A stretch of 64,000 nucleotides of DNA, from assembly GCF_029223255.1 (NCBI RefSeq), contig NZ_JARHUC010000009.1, positions 124,001-188,000 of the forward strand, read 5' to 3'. Within the stretch, counting starts at the first letter, position 1; the number at the start of each line of letters is the position of its first letter. Positions 43,433-51,712 of this stretch are shown one piece after another. The DNA comes from Albimonas marina. Its GTDB lineage: Bacteria; Pseudomonadota; Alphaproteobacteria; Rhodobacterales; Rhodobacteraceae. The notes under the pieces are model-generated. The model did not search any database. It saw only the letters and a program-made list of their open reading frames with translations, and had not been told where the DNA came from. The position numbers and the translations under genes are program-made.

Positions 43433-44104
43433 ATGAGCGCGACGGGGAGCGGCGGCGGCGCGCGGGCGCGGGCGAAGCGCGAGTCGCTCTCGCGGATCCT
43501 CGTCGCCGCCTCCGCCCGCCTGCGGCGGGAGGGGCTGGAGGGCGCCGCCATCGCGCCGGTGATGAAGGAGGCGGGGCTGACCCACGGCGCCTTCTACGCG
43601 CATTTCCCCGACAAGGACGCGCTCGCCGTCGCCGCCTTCCGCCAGGCCTTCGCCACCGAGCGGGAGCGCTGGATCGGCCGGGCGAAGGACCGCTCCTGGC
43701 CCGCGCGGGCGCGGCGGCTGGCGGCACGCTACCTGACCCGCGCCCATCGCGACGACCCGGGCGCGGGCTGCGCCTTCGCCGCCCTCGCCACCGACGCCGC
43801 CCGCGCGCCCGAACCCTTCCGCGAGGCCTATGCGCAGGAGCTGCGCGCCACGCTCGCCGCCATCCGGGGCCGCGATTCCGAGGCGCCGGAGGATCCGATG
43901 CGCCCGCCGCCGCTGGACCATGCCGCGGCGATGCTGGCGCTGTGCGTCGGCGGCCTGTCGCTCGCCCGCGCGGTGAACGACCCCGAGCTGTCGGAGCGCC
44001 TGCTCGCCGCCTGCCGCGACGCGGCCGAACGGCTGGCGGCGGCGGAGGCGGCGGCGCTCGACCAGGCCGGCCCCCAGACAGAGCCCGACCCCGGGCGCGG
44101 CTGA
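43433..44104 (+). CDS. TetR-family transcriptional regulator
   Basis: The 223-residue protein (start at 43433, after GGAA) has the helix-turn-helix [33 protein letters not shown] and a C-terminal domain with [16 protein letters not shown], typical of the YxaF/LmrA-type TetR group. It lies 58 bases before a haloalkane dehalogenase gene on the same strand and probably controls it with itself. Two earlier ATGs (43379, 43421) would place the palindrome inside the coding sequence and are less likely. Confidence 0.87.
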   Translation: MSATGSGGGARARAKRESLSRILVAASARLRREGLEGAAIAPVMKEAGLTHGAFYAHFPDKDALAVAAFRQAFATERERWIGRAKDRSWPARARRLAARYLTRAHRDDPGAGCAFAALATDAARAPEPFREAYAQELRATLAAIRGRDSEAPEDPMRPPPLDHAAAMLALCVGGLSLARAVNDPELSERLLAACRDAAERLAAAEAAALDQAGPQTEPDPGRG

Positions 44105-44162
44105 CCGCCGGCCGGGCCCGGCGCAAGACCCATTCGCAGACGCACCACCAGGGAGACGCCCC

Positions 44163-45050
44163 GTGACCCACGACCCCACCCCCTACGCGGCCAAGAAGAG
44201 CTGCGCGGTCCTCGGCACGCCGATGGCCTATATCGACGAAGGCGAGGGCGACGCGATCGTCTTCCAGCACGGCAACCCGACCTCCTCCTACCTGTGGCGC
44301 GACGTGATGCGCCGCTGCGAGGGGCTGGGCCGGCTGGTCGCCTGCGACCTGGTGGGGATGGGGGACTCGGGCAAGCTCTCGCCCTCCGGCCCGGACCGCT
44401 ACACCTACGCCGAGCAGCGCGACCACCTCTTCGCGCTGTGGGACGCGCTGGCGCTGGGCGACCGGGTGACGCTGGTGCTGCACGACTGGGGCTCGGCCCT
44501 GGGGTTCGAGTGGGCCTGGCGCAACCCCGACCGGGTGAAGGCCATCGTCTACATGGAGGCGATCGTGACCCCGGTGACCTGGGCCGACTGGCCCGAGAAC
44601 GCCCGCGGCGTCTTCCAGGGCTTCCGCTCGGAGGGCGGCGAGCAGATGGTGCTGGAGAAGAACGTCTTCGTGGAGCGGGTGCTGCCCGGCTCGATCCTGC
44701 GCAAGCTCGACGAGGCCGAGATGGCCGAGTACCGCCGCCCGTTCCTCGAGCCCGGCGAGAGCCGCCGCCCCACCCTGACCTGGCCGCGGATGATCCCCAT
44801 CGAGGGCGAGCCGGCCGACGTGGTCGAGATCGTCCAGGGCTACTCGGAGTTCCTGGCCCAGAGCCCGATCCCCAAGCTCTTCGTGAACGCCGATCCGGGC
44901 TCGATCCTCGTCGGTCGTCCGCGGGAGGTCTGCCGGGGCTGGGCGAACCAGCGGGAGATCACCTTGCCGGGGCTGCACTTCATCCAGGAGGACTCGGGGA
45001 CCGAGATCGGCGACGCGATCCGCGGGTTCCTCGGCGAGATCGAGGGCTGA
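44163..45050 (+). CDS. Haloalkane dehalogenase (HLD-II type)
   Basis: The GTG start follows GGGAG by about nine bases; 295 residues. The alpha/beta-hydrolase core has the nucleophile Asp in [14 protein letters not shown], the halide-site Asn and Trp in [12 protein letters not shown] and HDWG, the catalytic Glu in [10 protein letters not shown] and His in [10 protein letters not shown]. This catalytic pentad is that of the LinB/DhaA subfamily, which hydrolyses carbon-halogen bonds. DhaA homologues in marine bacteria often act on unknown natural organohalogens. A TetR gene directly upstream suggests inducible expression. Confidence 0.93.
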   Translation: MTHDPTPYAAKKSCAVLGTPMAYIDEGEGDAIVFQHGNPTSSYLWRDVMRRCEGLGRLVACDLVGMGDSGKLSPSGPDRYTYAEQRDHLFALWDALALGDRVTLVLHDWGSALGFEWAWRNPDRVKAIVYMEAIVTPVTWADWPENARGVFQGFRSEGGEQMVLEKNVFVERVLPGSILRKLDEAEMAEYRRPFLEPGESRRPTLTWPRMIPIEGEPADVVEIVQGYSEFLAQSPIPKLFVNADPGSILVGRPREVCRGWANQREITLPGLHFIQEDSGTEIGDAIRGFLGEIEG

Positions 45051-45060
45051 CGGAGACCGG

Positions 45061-45480
45061 GGACGGAGGCGCCCTGCGGGCGGGCTTGGGCCTGCGGGGT
45101 CGGGCGCGCCTTCTACTGCGAAGGGCGGGAGCCTCCGGCGGGCTCCTGACTCACCAAAGAACTGGGGGCCGCGCCTGTCCTTCGGAGCCGTCTCTCGCTG
45201 TTGATGCCTGAGCGACTCGCCCGCCGGGGTCAAGGACAAGCCCCGCCAAGAGGCGGGGTCGCTTCGCGATCCCTGACCCCGGCGGACGAGTCGCTCTTAA
45301 CGGCATCAGCGAGAGACGGCTCCGAAGAACAGGCGCTTTGCGAGGACCTCCGTGCGTCGCGCCGGGGCGCCTGGTCGGCCGGTCGGGAGACGGGGGGCAC
45401 GGGCGCCCGGGCGGGGGCGCGCCGCGGGCGGAGGGGGCGGCGGCCGGCGCGACGGGGGACGCGGCGCCTTCGGCGCGCGG
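45061..45480 (+). repeat. Nested palindromic intergenic element, copy D
   Basis: The module lies at 45066-45090 and the core at 45171-45336 (166 bp). Outer arms 45171-45198 and 45309-45336 match in 27 of 28 positions, the inner stem has one mismatch, and the apical stem is CCCCGCC/GGCGGGG. The 3' tail to about 45480 can be aligned with the tail of copy E, including GGTCGGGAGACGG. The rest of the gap to metY (45481-45589) holds its leader. Neighbouring genes are co-directional. Confidence 0.88.
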
Positions 45481-45589
45481 GCGGGGGTCGGGCCTGCGCG
45501 ATGCGGGCGCTTTTCACCCGTGCAGGGGGCGCGGGGTTCGGCTAGGCTCCGCCCCGGTTCGCGAAGCATCTCTGGGAGGAGACGAGACA

Positions 45590-46891
45590 ATGACCGACGA
45601 GCAGGGCCCGCGCGCCTACGGCTTCGACACGCTGCAGGTCCATGCCGGCGCGCGCCCCGATCCCGCCACGGGCGCCCGGCAGACGCCGATCTACCAGAAC
45701 ACCGCCTACGTGTTCCGCGACGCCGAGCATGCGGCCGCGCTCTTCAACCTGCAGGAGGTGGGCTACATCTACTCGCGCCTGACCAACCCCACGGTCTCGG
45801 CCCTGCAGGAGCGGATCGCGACGCTCGAGGGCGGCGCGGGGGCGGTGTGCACCGGCTCGGGCCATGCGGCGCAGATCATGGCGCTGTTCCCGCTGATGTC
45901 GCCGGGCGACGACGTGGTCGTCTCGAACCGGCTCTACGGCGGCACGGTCACCCAGTTCTCCCAGACCTTCAAGCGCTTCGGCTGGAAGGCCAAGTTCGTC
46001 GACTTCGACAAGGTGGGCGAGGTCTCCCGCGCGGTGGGCAAACGCACCAAGGCGATCTTCTGCGAGTCGATCTGCAACCCCGGCGGCTACGTGACCGACC
46101 TGCCCAAGATCGCGGCCGTGGCCGAGAAGAAGGGCGTGCCGCTGATCGTCGACAACACCTCGGCCACCCCCTACCTGTGCAACCCCATCGCCCACGGGGC
46201 GACGCTGGTGGTGCACTCGACCACCAAGTACCTGTCGGGCTCGGGCCAGGCGATGGGCGGCGTGATCGTGGACTCGGGCGCCTTCGACTGGTCGGCCTCC
46301 GACAAGTTCCCCTCGCTGAGCGAGCCGGAGCCCGCCTACCACGGGCTGAAATTCCATGAGACCTTCGGGCCGCTGGCCTTCACCTTCCACTCGATCGCCA
46401 TCGGGCTGCGCGACCTGGGCATGACCCAGGCGCCGATGAACGCCTTCCTCACCCTGCTGGGGATCGAGACGCTGAGCCTGCGCATGGCGAAGCACGTCGA
46501 GAACGCCAAGAAGGTCGCCGAGTGGCTGGAGAACGACCCGCGGGTCGACTTCGTCAGCTACGCGGGGCTGAAGTCCTCGCCCTACTACCGCCGGGCGAAG
46601 AAGATCTATCCCAAGGGCGCGGGCGGGCTGTTCACCTTCGCGGTGAAGGGCGGCTACGAATCCTGCGTGAAGCTGGTGGACGCGGTGGAGATCTTCTCGC
46701 ACGTCGCCAACCTGGGCGACACGCGCAGCCTGATCATCCACTCCGCCTCGACCACCCACCGCCAGCTGACGCCCGAGCAGCAGGAGGCCGCGGGCGCGGG
46801 GCCGAACATGGTGCGCATGTCCATCGGCATCGAGGACGCCGACGACCTGATCGCCGACCTCGACCAGGCGCTGGCCAAGGCGACGGCCTGA
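45590..46891 (+). CDS. metY: O-acetylhomoserine sulfhydrylase (MetY type)
   Basis: The ATG at 45590 follows GGGAGGAG; 433 residues. It is a Cys/Met-metabolism PLP enzyme: GFDTLQVHAGARPDPATGAR, YSRLTNPTVSALQERIATLE, SGHAAQIMALFPL, and the PLP lysine in VHSTTKYLSGSGQAMGG. The N-terminal RQTPIYQNTAYVF and the length (about 430) point to the O-acetylhomoserine group rather than the 390-residue MetB/MetZ group. It makes homocysteine directly from sulfide, or methionine from methanethiol. The next gene starts three bases after its stop. Confidence 0.92.
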   Translation: MTDEQGPRAYGFDTLQVHAGARPDPATGARQTPIYQNTAYVFRDAEHAAALFNLQEVGYIYSRLTNPTVSALQERIATLEGGAGAVCTGSGHAAQIMALFPLMSPGDDVVVSNRLYGGTVTQFSQTFKRFGWKAKFVDFDKVGEVSRAVGKRTKAIFCESICNPGGYVTDLPKIAAVAEKKGVPLIVDNTSATPYLCNPIAHGATLVVHSTTKYLSGSGQAMGGVIVDSGAFDWSASDKFPSLSEPEPAYHGLKFHETFGPLAFTFHSIAIGLRDLGMTQAPMNAFLTLLGIETLSLRMAKHVENAKKVAEWLENDPRVDFVSYAGLKSSPYYRRAKKIYPKGAGGLFTFAVKGGYESCVKLVDAVEIFSHVANLGDTRSLIIHSASTTHRQLTPEQQEAAGAGPNMVRMSIGIEDADDLIADLDQALAKATA

Positions 46892-46894
46892 CCC

Positions 46895-48016
46895 ATGGGG
46901 CGACGCGGCCTGCGCGAGGTCCGCGCCGGGGCGCAGGCGCTCCGGCGGATCGCGGCGGCGGCGTCGCCCGGCAGGGCGGCGCTGGCCGCGGCCGCGCTCG
47001 CGGCGGCTTTGGCCGGCGGGCCGCCCGCCCTGGCGCAGGGGGCCGGCGAGGGCTTCGCCCCGCCGGCCCCCGGCCTGCACGTCCCGATCCCCAATCCCCG
47101 ACGACCCGCGGCGCCTGAGCCCGCGGCGGAGGCTGCGCCGACGGCCCCGGACGCGGCGGACGGGCCCTCCGTCGCGCCCGATCTTCCCGAGCTGGCGGAG
47201 GGCGTGACGCCGCCCCGGCCCAATCCTCGCCGGGACGCCGAGGAGCCTGCGGCGGAGGCGCCGGACGCCCCGCGCGGCCCGACCGGCGCAGATCCGCTGG
47301 CGGCGGCCGCCTCGGCCCTGGCGCGGCTGGAGCCCGCGGACGCCGCGGAGACGGCGCCGGGACCCGCGGCGGCCTCGACCGCGGGGCTGGCGGCCTCGGA
47401 CGGCCCTGTCTCGGCCGACGCCGACGGGCCGCGCTTCGCGCCGCCGGCGGCGGGGCTGTTCGTGCCGCGGCCCAATCCCCGCGCCGCCGCGGCGCCGCCG
47501 GACGTGTTCGCCCCGCCGACCGGGACGGTCGAGGCCGAGGCCGAGGACGACATGACCGCCCTTCTCATGCCCGCCCCGCGCCCCGAGCGCGCCCGGCCGC
47601 GGCCGCCCGAGGTCTTCGCCCCGCCCGCCAACGCGGCCCCCGACGCGGCGCGCGCTGGCCCGACGCCGCCCATCGCGCGGCCCTCGAGCGTGCCGGAGCG
47701 CAAGGCCCCGACGACCCGGACCCAGACGCGCCGCCAGGAGGTGCTGTCGCCGCCGGGGACCGGTCGGCTGCCGCAAGGCTCCGCCCCGCGCGCGGCGGCG
47801 GGCGCCTCGACCGGGACGCTCGACCTGGGCGCCATCGCGCTGCTGGGGATCTTCGGCGACGTGCAGTCGCCCCGCGCGCTGATCCGGCTGCCCTCGGGCG
47901 AGGTGAAGCGGGTCTCGCAGGGGCAGAGCTTCGGCGGCTGGACGGTGACGCGGATCACCTCGGAAGGCGTCGCGGTGCGTGGCGCGGGGGGGCAGCGGAT
48001 CCTGCGGATGCCGTGA
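46895..48016 (+). CDS. Exported Ala/Pro-rich protein with a PilP/GspC-like C-terminal domain
   Basis: The family is not recognised with certainty. The 373 residues start with a basic region and a hydrophobic signal or anchor (about residues 22-47, ending PPALAQG). A long Ala/Pro/Glu linker follows with recurring PNPR units: HVPIPNPRRP, VTPPRPNPRRD and FVPRPNPRAA, and two of the form PPDVFAPP/PPEVFAPP. The last 65 residues form a compact beta-type domain (ALLGIFGDVQSPRALIRLPS, then KRVSQGQSFGGWTVTRI) like the PilP/GspC homology region. It follows metY by three bases. Confidence 0.6.
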   Translation: MGRRGLREVRAGAQALRRIAAAASPGRAALAAAALAAALAGGPPALAQGAGEGFAPPAPGLHVPIPNPRRPAAPEPAAEAAPTAPDAADGPSVAPDLPELAEGVTPPRPNPRRDAEEPAAEAPDAPRGPTGADPLAAAASALARLEPADAAETAPGPAAASTAGLAASDGPVSADADGPRFAPPAAGLFVPRPNPRAAAAPPDVFAPPTGTVEAEAEDDMTALLMPAPRPERARPRPPEVFAPPANAAPDAARAGPTPPIARPSSVPERKAPTTRTQTRRQEVLSPPGTGRLPQGSAPRAAAGASTGTLDLGAIALLGIFGDVQSPRALIRLPSGEVKRVSQGQSFGGWTVTRITSEGVAVRGAGGQRILRMP

Positions 48017-48430
48017 CGGAGGCGGGGAGGCGCCCTGCGGGCGGGCTTGGGCCTGTGGGTTCGGGCGCGCCTGGATCGATGGGCGTCAGAGCCTCCGGCG
48101 GGCTCCTGACTCACCAAAGAACAAGGCCCGCGCCTGTCCTCCGGAGCCGTCTCTCGCTGATGGATGCCTGAGCGACTCGCGCCCCGGGGTCAAGGACAAG
48201 CCCGCGCAAGCGCGGGTCGCTTCGCGATCCCTGACCCCGGGGCGCGAGTCGCTCTTTTCGGCATCCGCGAGAGACGGCTCCGGAGAACAGGCGCTATGCG
48301 AGGGCCGCCGGCCGCGCGCCCGGGCGCCTGGGGCGGCGGTCGGGAGACGGTGGGGCCGGGCGCCCCGGGGGCGGCGCGCCGCGGGAGAGGGGGAATGGCC
48401 GGGCGCGACGGGGGCCGCGGCGCCTGGCCG
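48014..48430 (+). repeat. Nested palindromic intergenic element, copy E
   Basis: The module lies at 48028-48052 and the core at 48130-48294 (165 bp). Outer arms 48130-48157 and 48267-48294 match in 27 of 28 positions. The inner stem CGACTCGCGCCCCGGGGTCA is perfect and differs in sequence from that of copies B and D. The apical stem is CCCGCG/CGCGGG with loop CAAG. The tail aligns with copy D to about 48430. It separates convergent genes. Confidence 0.9.
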
Positions 48431-48440
48431 GAGGGGCGCG

Positions 48441-49316
48441 TCAGGCGACGGCGTTCAGGAGGCGCATGGCGTTCTCCTTCAGGATCAGCGGGCGGACCTC
48501 GTCGCGGAAATCGGCCTGGTCGAAGGCGGCGAGCCATTTCTCCGGCGCGATCATCGGCCAGTCGGAGCCGAACAGCATCTTCTTCTTCAGCATCGTGTTC
48601 GCGTAGCGCACCAGGATCGGGGGGAAGTACTTCGGGCTCCAGCCCGACAGGTCGATGTAGACGTTGGGCTTGTGCTGGGCGACCGACAGCGCCTCCTCCT
48701 GCCAGGGGAAGCTCGGGTGCGCCAGGATGATCGGCATGTCGGGGAAATCCACCGCCACGTCGTCGATGTACATCGGGTTCGAATACTTCAACCGCATCCC
48801 GTTGCCGCCCTTCATCCCCGATCCCACGCCGGTCTGCCCGGTGTGGAAGAGCGCCGGTTTGCCCGTCTCGGCGATGGCTTCGTAGAGCGTGTAGGCCATG
48901 CGGTCGTTGGGGTAGAACCCCTGCATGGTCGGGTGGAACTTGAAGCCCTGGACGCCGTGGTTCTCCACCAGGTTGCGCGCCTCGCGCGCGCCGAGCTTGC
49001 CCTTGGCCGGATCGATCGAGGCGAAGGGGATCAGGATGTCGGAGTGCTCGGCCGCCAGCTCCGCCACCTCCTCGTTGCGGTAGCGGCGGTAGCCGGTCTC
49101 GCGCTCGGCATCCACGGGGAAGATCACCGCGGCGATATTGTGCTCGCGGTAGTGGGCGGCGGTCTCGGGGATCGTCGGCGGGTGGGTCCAGGGCGCGCCG
49201 AAGTATTTCGCCATCGTGGTCTGGAGATCGTCGTAGCCGTCGTCCGAATGGCAGCCGCACGGCTCCTCGGCGTGGGTGTGGAAGTCGATCGCGCGGACCT
49301 TGGAAAAATCGACCAT
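48441..49316 (-). CDS. Amidohydrolase-family (ACMSD/resorcylate decarboxylase-like) protein
   Basis: The ATG at 49316 follows AAGGAGG by five bases; 291 residues. It is a TIM-barrel amidohydrolase_2 protein: metal site AIDFHTHAEEP, FKFHPTMQGFYPND, ALFHTGQTG, ILAHPSFPW and LFGSDWPMIAPEKW. Members include aromatic-acid decarboxylases and lactone hydrolases. It is the last gene of a ligase/MarR/TRAP/crotonase operon for hydroxycinnamate-type compounds, 11 bases after the ligase gene. A decarboxylase or hydrolase role in that pathway is inferred. Confidence 0.85.
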   Translation of the reverse strand: MVDFSKVRAIDFHTHAEEPCGCHSDDGYDDLQTTMAKYFGAPWTHPPTIPETAAHYREHNIAAVIFPVDAERETGYRRYRNEEVAELAAEHSDILIPFASIDPAKGKLGAREARNLVENHGVQGFKFHPTMQGFYPNDRMAYTLYEAIAETGKPALFHTGQTGVGSGMKGGNGMRLKYSNPMYIDDVAVDFPDMPIILAHPSFPWQEEALSVAQHKPNVYIDLSGWSPKYFPPILVRYANTMLKKKMLFGSDWPMIAPEKWLAAFDQADFRDEVRPLILKENAMRLLNAVA

Positions 49317-49327
49317 GGGGGCCTCCT

Positions 49328-51145
49328 TCAGACGCGGATCAGGGCCGGGTCTTCGTTGTCGTAAAGCCGCTCCAGCAGGGCGGCGCGGCGGGAGAGGATG
49401 CGGCCCACGTTCAGCGAGCCCTTGTCGGTGACCTCGCCGTCCTTCAGCGAGGGCGGCTCGGCCAGGATCAGCGCGCGGGAGATGCGGCGCGAGGCGCCGG
49501 TGGCGGCCTCGGCCAATTGGCCCAGCGTCTCCTCGATCGAGGCCTGCAGGTGCGGGTCGATCACCGCGCCCTGGGAGGTGTTCCCCCCGTGGACCTGGTC
49601 GGGGCGGGGGAAGATCATGAGGCCGATCTCGCCGCGGTCGTGGCCGCAGATCACCAGGTCCTGCACCCGCCCGCGCAGCGCCTCGAGCGCCTCGAGCCGC
49701 AGGCGCCCCGACTGCACCCAGGTGCCGGTGGCGAGCTTGAAGTCCTCGGCCACGCGGCCGTCGAAGACGAGGCCGCGGGCGGGGTCGGCGGTGTCGACGA
49801 AGCGCACCGCGTCGCCGGTGACGAGAAAGCCCTCCGCGTCGAAGGCCGCCGCGGTCCGCTCGGGGTCGCGGAAATAGCCGGGCGTGATGTTGGGGCCCTT
49901 CACCCGCAGCTCGCAGCGCATGGCGTCGTCGGGGATCAGCTTCGCCTCGACGCCGGGCAGCGGCACGCCGATGATGCCGGAGCGGCCGATGGGCTCGTGC
50001 AGCATGATCGCGGCGGGGGCGGTCTCGGTCATCCCCCACGAGGTGATCATCAGGGGCAGGCGGCCGCGGACCTCCATCGCCATCTCCTCGAGCCGCGTCC
50101 ACACCGGCTGGGGCAACGAGGCGCCGGCGTAGAAGATCAGGTCGAGGTCGCGGAAATAGGCCTCGCGCAGGTCTCGGTCGGTCTCCATCGCCTGCACCAG
50201 CATCGAGAAGCCGACGGGGACGTTGAAGCTGATCGTGCCGCCGCGGGCGCGGATGTTGGCGGCCGACGTCGCGAAGTCCGCGGCGGTGGGGCGGCCGTGG
50301 TCGATGGTCATCGTGCCGCCCAGCGCCAGCATCATGTTGATGTTGTGCGAGCCGCCGAAGACGTGGTTCCAGGGCAGCCAGTCCACGATCCGCTGCGGAC
50401 GGTCCTTCAGGAACGGCAGCACCGAGAGCATCTGCGCCTGGTTCGCGCACATCATCCGCTGGGTGGTCAGCACGCCCTTGGGGTCGGAGCTGCTGCCCGA
50501 GGTGAACAGGATTTTCGCAACGGTATCCGGGCCCACTCGGGCATGGGCGGCCTCCAGCTCCGGGCCCGGTTCGCCTGCCAGCAGATCGGCGAAGGGTGTC
50601 ACGGGGCGCGGGGCGCCCTCGGGCGCGACGGCCACGATCTCGACGCCCTCGAAGACCGGGCGGGCCAGCGCCGAGGCGAAACGGGCGGCGTCGGAGACGA
50701 AGGCCATCGCCGGCGCCAGCTTGCGCACCGCGTAGTCGAGCCGGGGCTGCGCCTCCTCGATCAGCGAATACTGCTCGGCCAGCGGCGAGGTCGGCACGCC
50801 CGCGTATTGCGCGGCGTAGGACAGGACCGCGTGGTCGATGCCGTTGCCCGACAGGATCGCGATGGGCGTCTCGGGGCCGAGGCCGCGGGCCACGAGGGAG
50901 GCGGCGACGGCGCGGACCATCGCCAGGACCTCGGCATAGGAATGCTCCCGCCAGCCCTCGCCCGCGCGCTCGGCCAGGAAGACATGGTCGGGCGTCTCCT
51001 GCGCCCAGCGGTGCAGCCAGACGGCGGTGGTGGGGACCACCGGGTCGAGGGGCGTGGCCGTGGTCAGCCGCAGCGCGCCCCCCGCCGCCTGCGCGAGCTC
51101 GGCGGATTGGGGGACCAGGCGCAGGCCGGTGGTCGTGTCCTTCAT
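49328..51145 (-). CDS. Feruloyl-CoA synthase-like acyl-CoA ligase
   Basis: The start at 51145, four bases after GGGAGGA, gives 605 residues. The adenylate-forming fold is shown by AKILFTSGSSSDPKGVLTTQ (phosphate loop), SWGMTETAPAAIM, and VTGDAVRFVD with GLVFDGRVAEDFKLATG (hinge). The N-terminal AQETPDHVFLAERAGEGWRE and ILSGNGIDHAVLSYAAQYAG match feruloyl-CoA synthases, and the C-terminal GEVTDKGSLNVGRILSRRA carries the catalytic lysine region. It should activate a hydroxycinnamate with CoA and ATP; exact substrate unknown. Confidence 0.85.
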   Translation of the reverse strand: MKDTTTGLRLVPQSAELAQAAGGALRLTTATPLDPVVPTTAVWLHRWAQETPDHVFLAERAGEGWREHSYAEVLAMVRAVAASLVARGLGPETPIAILSGNGIDHAVLSYAAQYAGVPTSPLAEQYSLIEEAQPRLDYAVRKLAPAMAFVSDAARFASALARPVFEGVEIVAVAPEGAPRPVTPFADLLAGEPGPELEAAHARVGPDTVAKILFTSGSSSDPKGVLTTQRMMCANQAQMLSVLPFLKDRPQRIVDWLPWNHVFGGSHNINMMLALGGTMTIDHGRPTAADFATSAANIRARGGTISFNVPVGFSMLVQAMETDRDLREAYFRDLDLIFYAGASLPQPVWTRLEEMAMEVRGRLPLMITSWGMTETAPAAIMLHEPIGRSGIIGVPLPGVEAKLIPDDAMRCELRVKGPNITPGYFRDPERTAAAFDAEGFLVTGDAVRFVDTADPARGLVFDGRVAEDFKLATGTWVQSGRLRLEALEALRGRVQDLVICGHDRGEIGLMIFPRPDQVHGGNTSQGAVIDPHLQASIEETLGQLAEAATGASRRISRALILAEPPSLKDGEVTDKGSLNVGRILSRRAALLERLYDNEDPALIRV

Positions 51146-51214
51146 CGCGTCCTCCCTGGGGCCGGTCTTCACGCCGGCGTCTCCGTCGTCTTCGCGCTCC
51201 GCCGGGGGGCGGAG

Positions 51215-51700
51215 CTAGGGCGTCGCCTCGTCGATGGCGTTCAGCATGTCGCGCAGGCGCGCGCGGTCCTCCGCCCCGAGGGCGGCGAACAGGCGCGCCT
51301 CGTGCGCGTGTACCAGCGCCTCGGCCTTCGCCCAGGCGCGGCGGCCCTTCAGCGTGGCGCGCAGCGCGTAGCTGCGCCGGTCGCCCTTCACCCGGTGGCG
51401 CGCGATCAGGTCCGCGTTCTCCAGCTCGTCCACCAGCACCACCACGCCGGAGCGTTCGACCTTCAGCGCCTGAGCGAGCTGGGTCTGGGTGATGTCGGGG
51501 TTCTCGAGGATCACCGCCAGCGCCGAGAAGGTGGCCACCCGCAGCCGCGTGGGCGCGAGGGTCGCGGTCATGTCGGCGCGGACCTTCATGTAGACCCGCT
51601 TCATGTTGTAGCCCGCGAACTGGCGCAGCATCTCGTCGGTGACCTCCGCCGCGGGCGTCGCGACGGCGGCGGGTCTGGGATCGGGGCGGCGCTCGGTCAT
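51215..51700 (-). CDS. MarR-family transcriptional regulator
   Basis: A 161-residue winged-helix protein. The DNA-binding domain is LAVILENPDITQTQLAQALK, VERSGVVVLVDELENADLI and the wing RHRVKGDRRSYALRATLKG. It lies between the TRAP permease and the ligase gene, inside the operon. MarR proteins such as CouR and FerR control hydroxycinnamate genes and are released by the CoA thioester, which fits here. The palindrome at 55665-55685 in front of the operon is its likely target. Confidence 0.9.
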   Translation of the reverse strand: MTERRPDPRPAAVATPAAEVTDEMLRQFAGYNMKRVYMKVRADMTATLAPTRLRVATFSALAVILENPDITQTQLAQALKVERSGVVVLVDELENADLIARHRVKGDRRSYALRATLKGRRAWAKAEALVHAHEARLFAALGAEDRARLRDMLNAIDEATP

Positions 51701-51712
51701 CGGCGAAGCTCC

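Noticed and set aside
34735-48310. CRISPR array suggested by regularly recurring repeats
   Set aside because: The copies are kilobases apart with genes between them, are internally palindromic over 165 bp, and lack uniform short spacers or cas genes.
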